From positions 35,672,496-35,736,495 of the forward strand of contig CM068313.1 of the NCBI GenBank assembly GCA_034766995.1: DNA of 64,000 bases. Reading direction: 5' to 3'. The notes under the pieces are model-generated. The model was not told the origin of the DNA. It did no database searches and was given only the letters and a program-made list of their open reading frames with translations. The stretch comes from Acanthacorydalis orientalis. Taxonomy: Eukaryota > Arthropoda > Insecta > Megaloptera > Corydalidae. Below are positions 26,679-37,764 of this stretch, piece by piece; within the stretch, counting starts at the first letter, position 1; the number at the start of each line of letters is the position of its first letter. The position numbers were made by a program, and so were the translations under genes.

Positions 26679-27384
26679 ACAAATATATTTTTTTAAAATT
26701 TTGTGTGAGCACTGAAAAAAATTCTCTTCTCTCGTTCTCTGTAGATAATTGCTTTTCATCTAAATATACGTAATCCAAAATCAAAATGAATAGTAAGCAA
26801 ATCATCGAATATTTTATAAAGAAAATTTTTTTGCAGTGTATGGTAAATTTTATAAGTGAAAGTGAATTTACACAATGTACCAAAATGATAATTATATATT
26901 TTTAATTGTCATTTAATTAAAATAACTTGAAAATTAGACAAGTTACACAATAAAAAACCTATATTAAAATTTGTTGTAATGGAATATTAACGAATATTTT
27001 TAGTTTTGACACAGAAAAAAAATTTCTATATAAATCTAATCAGAAATTAATAAAATGTAAAATTCAGTAAAAAGCATACTTATTGTCAAATGTCAGTCTA
27101 TTGAATTGAAACGCAGAAGTTGTGTACTTTTTTTATTAGCAAATATTTAATCTTTTGTCAATTAAAACGAACATATGGTGATAAAAATGCACTTGAAATA
27201 TATTTGTTTAAAGTACAGTTCATACCCTACAAAAGAAATAACCAAGAATTGTTAAAAATAAAAGTCACGTCAACTCAATCAACAATTGACGACCGTAAAT
27301 TCCTAATCATGGTACTATTTTATATCAGTTACGTAAAATAAATAATCTACAAGTCAACTTATGCATATTAATATCGCTTTAATA
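26049..27384. other. AT-rich unique DNA
   Basis: Apart from the compound microsatellite at 26603, nothing. The long minus-strand frame 26883-26449 crosses that microsatellite and is not a gene. Confidence 0.55.
26603..26679. repeat. (CT)n(CA)n(TA)n microsatellite
   Basis: Three dinucleotide types follow one another in a single 77-bp block. Confidence 0.95.
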
Positions 27385-27590
27385 CTTTGGAACAACTCGC
27401 TGAATCTGATTTTCGAATTTATAACGAGGAGGGTACCGTGCACTGATGCTCTCAAAACAGATTTCACGAATACTCAATCACAAGAGGAGGGAGCGCACGA
27501 GAGCGTCCATTTGAATTTGGACAACCTTTATCACTTTTGAATAACTCGCACTCAATCGTCTGAATTCATTTTGAAGTTAAAATGGCTCTG
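27385..27590. repeat. Diverged direct repeat with a GC-richer spacer
   Basis: CTTTGGAACAACTCGCTGAATCTG (27385 on) and CTTTTGAATAACTCGCACTC (27532 on), both continuing with GAATT.AT, look like two diverged copies of one motif. Between them lies AGGAGGGAGCGCACGAGAGCG. No frame is open throughout. This may be an eroded mobile element. Confidence 0.3.
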
Positions 27591-27832
27591 ATACATTTCC
27601 ACATTGTTAGCTATCGTCGATATCATCTATATTTAAATTATGTATGTCGAAATAAAAGTAGTAATGTAAAATATATGGATGTGAACCGATATAAATCAAT
27701 TGGAAAATATATTCTGATTCATGTTAAATAAATTATCACAAGTACATTCGTTCGAAATGGATTTTAAATGTGATTTACGCTTTTATTTAAATTCATATTC
27801 ATACTATTCAATATTCCCTCAATTTACAAATT

Positions 27833-27834
<2 letters not shown>

Positions 27835-27870
<36 letters not shown>
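27835..27870. repeat. (TA)n microsatellite
   Basis: About 36 bp; ends exactly where the miniature element at 27871 begins. Confidence 0.96.
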
Positions 27871-27872
<2 letters not shown>

Positions 27873-28052
27873 TGATTCAATTTAGGCTTCTACATGGAAG
27901 TATTAAGTAGGGGAGCAGAGGTTAAGACGAGTCATATTTAGTTCAATACTAAAATAGAATTGTACTAAAACACTAAATGGAGAATAACATGTTTTTTTTT
28001 TTAATTTTTTGTTTTTTTAATACTTTTGTGTGGAAGCGTAAGTTGAATCTCC
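27871..28052. mobile_element. GGTGATTCAA-ended miniature element, intact copy
   Basis: The left end GGTGATTCAATTTAGGCTTC and the right end read inward as GGAGATTCAACTTACGCTTC are inverted repeats, each followed outward by TA. The 182-bp element lies between a TA array and a short TATATACACATACATA run. Its interior has a T-rich core and no coding potential. TA duplication suggests mobilisation by a Tc1/mariner-type transposase that is not encoded here. Confidence 0.75.
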
Positions 28053-28054
28053 TA

Positions 28055-29467
28055 TATATATATACACATACATACATACACTTTTTCTTTTTTGTTCTGT
28101 ATCCTTTAGCATTTTTAATATTATCTCCTGATAGATAAGAAAGTATAGTAAAATATTAATATATTAACGTTCTCAAATCTGTGTAACGTATAATTTATAT
28201 TTCCTGGTATGAAGATAAAGTGTGTATATAGTATTATTTAAATGAAAATGTTGAGAAAATGTACATATTTGAGTATGCGAATTATACAGATAAAGATATT
28301 CACAAAGATAGTAATTTTATTATTTGATACATGTTCTTTGACTTTAATTTTTGTCAGTGAAATGTATTCAAAACTGGTTAATAATTTATATATATATATA
28401 TATATATATTCTTGTCTGTTTTTAGAAAGTGGTGTTAATTTATCAATAATATATTAAAACATGCTGTAGACCAAAATTGTTTAATATAATTATATGAAAC
28501 ACATTATTTCTCTATTTATAATTCCAAGAATTGTTTTGTTTGATTTTTTTTTTGAAATTAAAAATGATAAATTATATTATATTTTAAATATACTTTAAAT
28601 TTTTCAGATATCGAAGCATATTAATTACAATAAAAAATCTATACGAGAAAATATAAACATGAAAATAAACTGAAAAACCGTATACTAGATTGGTAATCGA
28701 TAAGGGAATAAATAGAATTTATTTTTTTTCATCGAAATATTTAAGAATTGAAAAATGTGGATAAAATTTTTATACTTTCCATATTGATAGATTTGGACGT
28801 ATACTGATGGATTTATATTCTATTCTAAGTACAATACGAAAATAATTTAATTTCGATATACAGAATTAATATAATTAAAAACAATCTCGTTTTTTGGTTG
28901 TTGATTGATTTGTAATCTTTTTTAAATCAGGTTATAAAATTTTATACATGTCTACTTATGTGAAACGGTTGTATTTTGTAATTTAATTTTTTTTGAAGAT
29001 TAATAATTTTTTGACGCTTATTGTGGTTTAGTTTTAATTAAATTTTTTTTTAATTACAATGTATCTTTCAGTATTTTAGCAGTAATTATAAAAGAATTTT
29101 GTAGTGTATATATTACGTTATATTTATTTTAACTATAGTTTTTTTTTGCAATACTTGAATTCATTTCTTGACAAGTATCAACAAATACTTAAGTCTTAAA
29201 ATCTTTGTCATTTATTGAATGCGATGAGTGATTACATGTGTTGACATAAAAATGTCAACATTGATAAGCAAAATACTATATTAAATATTTACTTTTAAGT
29301 TCGTAATGTTTGACAAAGTATTGTTATTATTTTATACGAAAAAAGTGTTTGTAAATATTAAGTGAATTTTCTAATACAAATGTTTACTTATCGTGGGAGA
29401 TTACATTGTCGAATACCATTTATTATGTGTGTTGATAAACATGATTTATATGTTTAACAGAATATGT
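28055..29467. other. AT-rich unique DNA
   Basis: Nothing recognised apart from the short TA run at 28388. Confidence 0.6.
28388..28409. repeat. Short (TA)n microsatellite
   Basis: About 22 bp. Confidence 0.9.
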
Positions 29468-29483
29468 ACACACACACACACAC

Positions 29484-29557
<74 letters not shown>
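29468..29557. repeat. (CA)n(TA)n microsatellite
   Basis: CA to 29484, then about 70 bp of TA. Confidence 0.96.
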
Positions 29558-29560
<3 letters not shown>

Positions 29561-29926
29561 ACACGTGTACATGTCCATATTTGTAAGTAAATATATATAA
29601 AAAATAGTTTATTCGATATTTAAAATTGTTAAAAAGTTTAGATTTTATTAAAAAAATTATTTATTAATCGTACTTGTTGTTTACCTACTTCTCCTACATC
29701 TGTTTTGATATTTTCTTATAAACCATTGTGTTTGAAAAAGTACGTATAGAAATAGATACATATTTTTCAATCACTAAATTATTCTTTATTAATGGGTACA
29801 TTTGTCTATATATGCATGACACGTTTTGTATCATAAAAATAGCCTTATAATGGTATATTGGAAGTTATTTAACATCTTGACATACGAATTAATTGAAATT
29901 CGATGTGACCAAGGATATTATTTATT

Positions 29927-30311
29927 TTTCAGCTTGATAGGTTTGAAAGAAAAGCTGAAACAAAAATGGACAAAATTGGCTCACAGAAAGTGCTCCTTCG
30001 CCATGAAAATGCGCCGTTCCATAAATCGACCGTCGCAATGACAAAATTGCACCAATTAGGTTTCGAATTGATTTCTCATCCGCTCTATTCTCCGGACTTG
30101 GCCCCATGCGACTTTTTCCTCTTCCCAAACTTGAAAGTTTGGCTCGATGGGAAGAAATTCTCTTCGAATGAGAATGTCATCGCCACCATCAGTGCGTATT
30201 TTGTAGAGTCGCTGGACCAAGTGTGTAGCTCTCAATAGAGATTATGTTGAGAAATAAAATCATTTTTCACAAAAAACTTGCTTTTTTATCATAAGTATCA
30301 AACGACTCTCG
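29927..30311 (+). pseudogene. mariner transposase C-terminal relic
   Basis: A plus-strand frame from QLDRFERK (about 29929) to 30238 covers the second half of a mariner transposase catalytic domain. It shows LLRHENAPFHK and SPDLAPCDFFLFPNLK, where the family has HDNA and SPDLAPSD. Thirty-four residues separate the acidic residue of HENA from the D of CDFF, the DD34D spacing, but the second catalytic aspartate is replaced by glutamate. The C-terminus is shortened: after LDQVCSSQ comes a stop, then the family ending DYVEK in another frame, implying a small deletion. The 3' end CTCG before TA (30308-30313) fits a TACGAG-type terminal repeat. The 5' half is lost or unrecognisable. The element is inactive. 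Confidence 0.88.
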
Positions 30312-30463
30312 TATATATATAAGGTGTGTGTGTGTACAAATAGTTGAAGGCAGTAAAATAGATCATTGTTTGGTCGTTTAAATAATAATGCAATGTTAAA
30401 AGTTTCATTATGAGATACCTGATTTATATTTGATATTCGTATGATTTTGAATATTTAAAATAG

Positions 30464-31190
30464 AAATTGCCGAACGATCTTAATGTTCGAAACGGACATT
30501 TGTCTAGACGGCGTTCTTTCAAACCACTCCTAGTGTTGGAATGTGAACTGGCTGTGTGTGATCCAGCCGTGCAGCATTATAATAATAATGATATTTTAAA
30601 AATGACAGCGACATAAGTTGAATACTTGAGAGCGCACGTCGCATACCTTCATTGATTATCAAGATAATCTACATAGATCGTGTCGGTCCAGACTTTTTCG
30701 ATTGTCCAACGCGCCGCTACTGGAATATACCTACATTTTTTTTTTGTTCGTCGGGTGTATTGTTTTCGATTAACATCACTGACATACATTATTCGACGTT
30801 CGTACATTTGTGCTGGAACAATTAACATACGTGTGGGTCGATGAATGAAACGTCCGACAAAGCAAACTCGACATGTTTAATACATGACTAGTTTCGCGCG
30901 CCTTGTACATTCGAAAACATTATTTTCGTTGCCTCGAACGCACATTTCACTGTAAATCACAACGTTCGCCATTTATCGTGATTCAGGTCAGCCGTAACGG
31001 TCCACCGTAAATGATGTGTAGCGCATTACATATATTAAAAGGATGTTCCGCCGAAAAATGTTGATATAAAAGGCATCCGATTCTGTCGACATCCATTACT
31101 CGCAGCCGACGAATTTCATAAAAGAACTGTGCTTAGATGCGTTTATACGCTCAATCTGTCCGATACGTTCAATTGGATAACTCGCCAAAA
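30464..31190 (+). promoter_or_regulatory. GC-richer, CpG-containing block with a TATA/initiator pair (speculative)
   Basis: This 0.7-kb block has far more CpG than its surroundings (for example CGACGTTCG, TTTCGCGCGCC) and almost no TA repeats. TATAAAAGG at 31065 lies 30 bp before the A of CCATTACT at 31095, the spacing of an insect TATA box and initiator. A perfect inverted GATTATC-AA-GATAATC (30654-30669) presents two GATA-type sites. No open frame of note follows within the block. It could be a promoter or enhancer of a gene outside the window, or an old mobile element with retained composition. Confidence 0.35.
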
Positions 31191-31609
31191 GACTTTTTAT
31201 GTTTCATATTAAATTAATTCTATTTTTTTTGATATGAGAAGATCTTGCAGAAACGTTTTTTAAAAAGATGATCGTATTTTTCCATGTTATGTTCAAAGTT
31301 GCTCCTCAGTTTTCTATTACCTACTTACGAATTAAATCTAGGTTAATTATGATTCCATATCCTACCAACTATTGATTACAAATCTATTTGTAAAAGACTA
31401 AAATAAATATATACGGTACATTTGTTATCCTGAGTGTAAAGTGAAAATCGTTATATTTAAAATCGATTGTTAACAAATATAAAACATTCCATGTTTTCTG
31501 AAAAAAAAATACTTATTATTTTTGTTCTCGTATATATTTGTTAAGGATATTTCAGAGTTTTTTTTGTGTTTTTCACAATGACATGCAACTACTTATTAAT
31601 GTCAATAAT

Positions 31610-31679
<70 letters not shown>

Positions 31680-32520
31680 ATGTGTGTGTATATATGTCGA
31701 AATTTTTTCCGGGCGCACCTACACTTCCAAAACATACACAAAATTCCATTTTTACACCATTCAACATCCAGACATATGCGAGTCAACGCCTAGGCGAGGC
31801 ACCGCGACTTAAACTGAAATATTGTGCACTTTAGTATTAATGGTACTACTGTTCTAAAATGCATATCAATAAATTCTTTCTTTCTCTTTCTTTCATATAT
31901 GTCGATTGTGGAAAAGAATTAAAAAAAAACTTTCGCATACATTTAATTAAAGTAATTAATTAACCGTTATGGTGTTTATGGTTTACTTTAAATTTTTATT
32001 TTTGGAATAAATTATTGATTTTATTTGAGAAGTGTATTTTTTTCTTCAAAGTAAATTATTATAAGTCGAAAAATTTCAGAAATGTGATAATCATATTTTA
32101 TATGATAAAACATATTTTTTATTTTAGCGAAATAATGAAATTTTATTTTCCTGTTCCTGAAATTTTCTGGTTTTATTTTAAAGGCCGAATATCGTAAACC
32201 GACAAATAGCCTTAAAACTGGTATTTTTTAAACAAAATATAATATGATTTTTAAGTATTTTTTTGCTTTCTAAGCATAGACAGTATTTATACATTCATAT
32301 TCAGATAAAATTTACTTAATATTTATTAAATTTACAGTTATTTATTTTAAATTTCTAATCTGATTTCCTACAATATAAATAAAATATCACACGATAGTTT
32401 ACTTCGATGGTACAATCATATTGTATATTGAAGATAAAATTAAATGAAAAAGCACATGATTGATGTTGCATCCATTGACTTAAAGAATACAATTTAAAAC
32501 AATACAATTTTTGCACTATA
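31191..32520. other. AT-rich unique DNA
   Basis: Holds the microsatellite at 31612 and a CpG-bearing stretch to 31810; otherwise nothing. Confidence 0.55.
31612..31696. repeat. (CT)n(TA)n(TG)n microsatellite
   Basis: About 31 bp CT, 30 bp TA, then GTGTGTATG repeats. A GC-richer stretch with GCCTAGGC follows to about 31810. Confidence 0.95.
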
Positions 32521-32863
32521 GTTAAATTCACTTTCACAAATGAATTTTCCATTCATCCTACAAACGACAAAACTATTTTTGGATCAAAAATATTTAATAA
32601 TTGATTTTCAATCATTTTTGATTATTTCTATGCATATTTCGATGGCGAAGTTATCGTATTTCCAGCGTTAAGCCACAGAAAAATCTTTTCTTTTCTACCT
32701 TTTTTTGTAAAGTTTTATTTTGTATCTTAGAGCTCTGAAGATATGATATTGTTAGCGAAATGCACATAATCAACAATCAAAAATGAAGAATAATCATTTA
32801 CTGAATATTTTTGATCAGAAAAAATGTGTTTTTGGGGCGAGTGAACATTTATTTGAATATAAC
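32521..32863. repeat. Foldback repeat family, copy 2
   Basis: The left arm starts AAATTCACTTTCACAAATGA, identical to the start of the copy at 5314. The right arm (32770-32863) read on the minus strand repeats the interior: CTGATCAAAAATATTCAGTA against GGATCAAAAATATTTAATAA in the left arm. The two arms of about 120 bp surround a central block with GAGCTCTGAAGATATGA. No protein is encoded. Confidence 0.7.
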
Positions 32864-33112
32864 TTGAACACAACATCTATTATGTTGTTTAATACTTTAA
32901 TATTATTTTTTTTTTTTAATTTTGATTATCCATTTATCCATCTACGGATAATCAATATCATATCTCTTTCAATTTTCTTCAATTTGAACAATGAAATGTT
33001 TTTTGCACATTCATAATGCTTTTTCTGGTATTTACTTTTATGTAACCTCATAACTTTCCTTTTCTTATTAATGGAAACATAACTTATTTTAATGCTGATA
33101 TTGTTTTGTTAA

Positions 33113-33421
33113 CCCTTAGCAGACCAATGCCGCAATATATACTTTTACTTATTAGGTCGAATGGCGTGTACATTGCGACAAAAAATCATTTTATCATTTT
33201 CATCATTGTTAATGTTGTTGTCTTTTCATTTAACACGTTAAGTGCTCTACGTTGGTTCCTTTTAGTTAATTCATTTCCATTCGTTATCTGTATTTTCACT
33301 AAAAATAAATATTTTTTTCTTCATACCTGATCCTAAATCATTAGCGGATAATTTTTCTTCGTATAAAAATTGCTTGGACCCAGCGGTAAGCAAACATAAA
33401 ATACTTCTGAACCTTTAAGGG
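33113..33421. mobile_element. piggyBac-like miniature element
   Basis: TTAA flanks both ends (33109-33112 and 33422-33425). The ends share CCCTTA on the left and CCCTTA read inward from the right, after which they diverge. A second end-like motif, TTAACACGTTAAGTGCTC, lies inside near 33231 and may mark an older or nested terminus. No transposase coding is recognised in the 309 bp. Confidence 0.6.
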
Positions 33422-33567
33422 TTAATATATTTTCATTACGAATTACAATAGTAAAACTTTTTGTAAATAGCTTCACAGAGGTACAAAAAACAGTTTAATT
33501 TTTATATTCATTTATATTTTTCGTTTAGCTGGATAGCTTAAATTAAATTTTTTTTAAAAAATATAAA

Positions 33568-33570
<3 letters not shown>

Positions 33571-33600
<30 letters not shown>
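33571..33600. repeat. (TA)n microsatellite
   Basis: About 30 bp. Confidence 0.94.
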
Positions 33601-33606
<6 letters not shown>

Positions 33607-33789
33607 ACAAATCTTGTTGAAGTAAAATGAAAAAAATGTGTATGGTAAACAATATTGAAAGATTGAAAAGTTCATTGTATTTGTTCTTTAAAAAGAGTTT
33701 CTGTGCAGTCAATTTATATTCAGCAGCTACAAAAAAAAATATTACAGTACTAGTTTAAGAATTTACAATTCAAGTTTACGAATATATTC

Positions 33790-34100
33790 AAGATGATTAC
33801 CATCAGCATTCGAGCACTATTATGTTTCAGAGACGATATAGTATAAGATATACTTCAAAGTCCCCACGGGTAAAATACTGTCTGTATTGCAGTCGTGGTA
33901 CGATGAGAATATCCTCAGTTTCCTCCTTCGAACTATCCATCTTACATGTACGTGACCATTGAGGCAACCCTCCAAATTGCAATGGTAATGCACGGGTGCT
34001 CCGTCTTGCTGAAAGTAAAAACATTCTTGCTACACGTACCGCTGATGAATAGTAAACATAATGTTTTCATGTAGTATCTTTAATGGTACATGCGGCCAAT
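33790..34100 (-). pseudogene. DUF4817-type mariner-like transposase, catalytic fragment
   Basis: On the minus strand, 34016-33981 encodes YFQQDGAPVHYH, the second catalytic-aspartate motif of the insect transposase group that carries an N-terminal DUF4817 domain. Downstream, RWIVRRR and VGTLK fit the family's RWIGRRG and WG.LK positions, with the usual WPPRSPDL segment badly altered. The reading crosses frames, so the fragment is a decayed pseudogene. No terminal repeats were found. The N-terminal part of the same family occurs separately at 39002. Confidence 0.7.
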
Positions 34101-34980
34101 AATTTCGTTTCCGTTGTGACATTTTCGAATAACGTATACAAATGGCGTGTGTTTTTTTTTTCAATACATGGTTTACTGTATGTACACAAAAGTCATTTAA
34201 AAAAAATATTGTAATTTATTTTCTGTTACGGTATGTACTTTGACGTACATGAAAACTCTTGCGTGACAGCGGACGGAAATGTGAAAAAATTATAATATAA
34301 TTATCAACCATGATGTTTATGTATGTTTTTGTTATCACAATTATGATTATGGACGTGGAAATGACATTTTCATATCTTTACCACATCATTTTATACTGTG
34401 TATTTTTTGGTATGTGCAAGTAATTATTTACACAAATATAAACAGAGTATTAAAAATAACAAGTATCTTAATTAAATGATTTTATATAGTTCAGTTTTTA
34501 GTAAGTCAGTTCTTATATTAAAAGAATTATAAATTTTATATTAAAATTTATTGATTGTGCAGTTTTTACGATATCCTTAACCCATTTGTTTATTAATCTA
34601 TTTTTAAACTTTTTTTTATTTTATGATTTCTAGTCAGTAATTTCTGATTTTTTTTAAAATATGTCTCGTCTTTTCATTTTACTCGTGAATCTTATTATCA
34701 TGTTTACAACTTTTTCATATAGTGATCCATTTCATTCTTCTATTTTTTTGTGAATCTTCCTAGTATACATATTGAGTTCTTGTGTTACATTCTCTGAATA
34801 TTATATCATTTTAGACTCTTTTCGATATCTGAAATAAGAATAGGTAGAATGTATTCATCGAATACTTTCCTTTTGAAAGAATATAGATGTTTTGATTTAA
34901 ATAATGAGATTGTTTATCCGATATAACGCTGTTATAAATCTATTATCTTATTCATACTTTAATGAATAATTATGAATATG
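34101..34980. other. AT-rich unique DNA
   Basis: GTACTTTGACGTAC near 34234 is a small inverted repeat. No gene seen. Confidence 0.55.
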
Positions 34981-35102
34981 AATATTTTTATGCATATGGT
35001 GAATGATTTATTTTTATTAATAAGTTGATCGTAATAATCATACTTTGAAACTTATTGTTTTCTGACTTATTTAATGCATTTTAGATATCGAATCTATTAA
35101 AT
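34981..35102. repeat. 120-bp dispersed repeat, copy A
   Basis: From TGCATATGGTGAATGAT through GCATTTTAGATATCGAAT this segment matches 37262-37381 with only scattered differences. It includes the internal near-inverted pair AATAAGTT and AACTTATT. I see no terminal signature that names its class. Confidence 0.8.
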
Positions 35103-35146
35103 AATATTTTTCATGTTTACACTAGTTTTTTGATTCGATTCTCCTG

Positions 35147-35149
<3 letters not shown>

Positions 35150-35200
<51 letters not shown>

Positions 35201-35221
35201 ATATATATATATATATATATA
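35150..35221. repeat. (TA)n microsatellite
   Basis: About 72 bp with one GTGTA break. Confidence 0.95.
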
Positions 35222-35556
35222 GTAAGGTGATGATTGAATTTAGGACATGTTTCTATATAGATTAGTTTAGAACACTGCGAAATAAATTTGAAATATTCCA
35301 AACAAACACTTATTTTGTGGATAATTATTTATGGCACAATGAATTCACGGCATATCGATCAATTTTTCTGGTTACGATTATTTATAAATGAAAATTATAC
35401 ATCGGAATGAATGGCATTAAGTTTTGATCTATGTATTTTATTCAAAATTATATGGATATTTCCATATCGTTTGGAATTCATTCCTTTTTTTAATTATATC
35501 TTTATATACATATATATTTCTTATGTTTTAATATTATACTTTTTATTACATACCCA

Positions 35557-35579
35557 GACACACACACACACACACACGC

Positions 35580-35611
<32 letters not shown>

Positions 35612-35620
35612 ATATATATA

Positions 35621-35700
<80 letters not shown>

Positions 35701-35764
35701 CGTATATATGTATGTGTGTGTCTGTCTCCTCTGTATGTGTATTTGCATGTGTGTGTGTATATAT
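35557..35764. repeat. Compound CA/TA/TG microsatellite, about 200 bp
   Basis: CA on the left and TG on the right flank several TA runs, so the block is broadly self-complementary. Overlapping Tyr-Ile frames here are artefacts. Confidence 0.94.
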
Positions 35765-36085
35765 TTGGATGGATGCTTGTGTTTGCTTGTACATATTTCA
35801 TTTTTCACTGACTTATTTTATTATTCTATAATACTGAATAAAAATATATGTAAATAACAACAAAACCATTATTAAAGTCCATGGGAATTGATATTCAAAT
35901 GTAATTTTTTTGATGTGAAATGTTTTTTTTTTAAAAAAAGAAGATATGATGAAAGTAATTGACATTGAAATATATTTACTTGTGCATGTGTCTAAATGAA
36001 AAATATGTGAACATACCTTTATGTGTATATATAATTGTATAAATATATAATTACAGATACGTATGTATTTATATATATATATATA

Positions 36086-36443
36086 CAATAAACTCTCGTA
36101 TAAAGCGAGTGCTTATAACACGTTAATAATATTGCGACGATTTTTTTTGTATAACGCAATTCTCTTACAATCGACTATATAATAAAATACGGGAATTCCA
36201 CGTTTATTATAGTCGAGCATAGCATAGCTTGATATCTCTATCGTTACCAATTTCTTTGGTTTTGTAATTGTTTTTTCACAATTGGTAAAACAAAAAAAAA
36301 TAAAATTTGATATGACAATAATCATCCTAAACATGCTATTTACATTATTCGTGTTATACGAGAAAAATTCTCGTATAACAAGATTTTCTATAACACGATT
36401 TCATATAACGCATAACGTATTAACCTCGTTATACGGGAGTCTA

Positions 36444-36446
<3 letters not shown>
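36086..36446. mobile_element. pogo/Tigger-like miniature element
   Basis: The left end CAATAAACTCTCGTATAAAG and the right end read inward, CAGTAGACTCCCGTATAACG, are inverted repeats of the CAGTA.ACTC pattern known from pogo/Tigger elements. TA precedes the left end; the right flank reads TG. Inside, TGTTATACGAGAA and TTCTCGTATAACA (36354-36382) form a near-perfect hairpin, repeating the terminal motif. At 361 bp it encodes no transposase. Confidence 0.7.
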
Positions 36447-36504
<58 letters not shown>

Positions 36505-36506
36505 AT
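36447..36506. repeat. (TA)n microsatellite
   Basis: Starts at the right end of the pogo-like element at 36086. Confidence 0.95.
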
Positions 36507-36557
36507 ATCTGTAAAGTAATTGTGAAAACTATTATTAACATTTTTCTTTTATTTTAG

Positions 36558-36614
36558 GTGAGTAGCTGTGTAGTCAGTAATTTTTCAAATATATAATGAA
36601 CGTCAACCATCACT
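36558..36614 (+). other. Acceptor-donor pair around 57 nt (speculative exon)
   Basis: TTTTTCTTTTATTTTAG ends at 36557 and a strong donor, CACT|GTAAGTAAAG, starts at 36615. The 57 nt between have stops in all frames near the start but include ATAATGAACGTCAAC, so at most this would be an untranslated exon with a start codon. Such pairs occur by chance in AT-rich DNA. Confidence 0.12.
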
Positions 36615-36619
36615 GTAAG

Positions 36620-37261
36620 TAAAGTTTATATTACTTTTATGAAGTATATTAAGGATCAGTTTGTAAAAAGTGTAAATAAACTTTTGATTCTTATCCAAAT
36701 CTGTGTTATAGTAATGGTTGCATATCTGTCATAATATTAATTAATTATTATTATTTTTATTATTTTATTTAATATTGTTATTACATGAAATAACTGAAAA
36801 AATACCTACAAAATGTCATTAATACATATTAATTTTCTAATACATACGTATGAATACACTTCATGTATTAAAGATAAAATCGTTCAGTTAATCCATTCGA
36901 TATTAAAAAAAGGTATATGCGATTTGATAGCATCTCTCAGTGATCCCAGACATTTATTTTTTTACGTAATGAAATAACTTTTCTAATAATTGGAAGAAAA
37001 TTATAATATTCTCCAAAGAATATTTATAACTCTCAAGCTCAAAGATCTGAAAAGATCTGGGAACGTTCATATATTAAATAACTACAATTATGTACATAAT
37101 TACACAATATGCATAAATTTTTATACTTGAATACCACGTTTTGAGAATGTTAAAAATTATTTTTTATTCGATTATTTGTCTGTTGTGTAAATAGAATTTA
37201 AATTTAGGATAATGGTATAAAAAATAATTGTGACTTATTTCTTGTTACAAACAGCAGAAAT
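36620..37261. other. AT-rich unique DNA
   Basis: Nothing recognised. Confidence 0.6.
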
Positions 37262-37380
37262 AATATTTTTTTATGCATATGGTGAATGATCTATTTTTAT
37301 TAATAAGTTGATCCAAATAAATATATTTTGCAACTTATTGTTTTTTGACTTATTTAATGCATTTTAGATATCGAATCCAT

Positions 37381-37381
<1 letters not shown>
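37262..37381. repeat. 120-bp dispersed repeat, copy B
   Basis: This matches 34981-35102 in the same orientation. The copy runs straight into the TA array that starts at 37380, while copy A is separated from its nearest TA array by about 50 bp. The shared orientation and 2.3-kb spacing would also suit a local duplication. Confidence 0.8.
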
Positions 37382-37416
<35 letters not shown>

Positions 37417-37421
37417 ATTAC

Positions 37422-37452
<31 letters not shown>

Positions 37453-37454
37453 TG
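37380..37454. repeat. Interrupted (TA)n microsatellite
   Basis: Two TA runs split by CACATATAATTACAT; ends in ACACACACATG. Confidence 0.94.
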
Positions 37455-37764
37455 TTTATAATTTGTATATGCGATGAGTCTATAAATTATAAAAGTATAA
37501 AAACATTATAACGCGATTGACTGAATAGTCAAAAAATAAAATGTATGTGTTTATATTGACACATTTTGATTCATTAAGAAACTTTTTTGTAAATAAATCC
37601 TTTGGTCAGGAATGTATATGAATGAAAATATTGTCATGAATTTACATTAAAAGCTTTCAAATTATACATCTGAATCCTACAAGATTAAATTGATATTCTG
37701 TATACAAATAATTTTCATTTGATGAAAGTATGAAGACAGATTAATATTTTATGTTTTTTGTTAA

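Noticed and set aside
26449..26883. 144-codon minus-strand frame, the second longest in the window
   Set aside because: Its middle is the CT/CA/TA microsatellite and the rest has no recognisable motif.
31697..31834. GC-richer stretch with an open frame reading PGAPTLPKHTQ
   Set aside because: The frame is mostly microsatellite upstream and no splice or family support exists; the CpG content alone is not enough.
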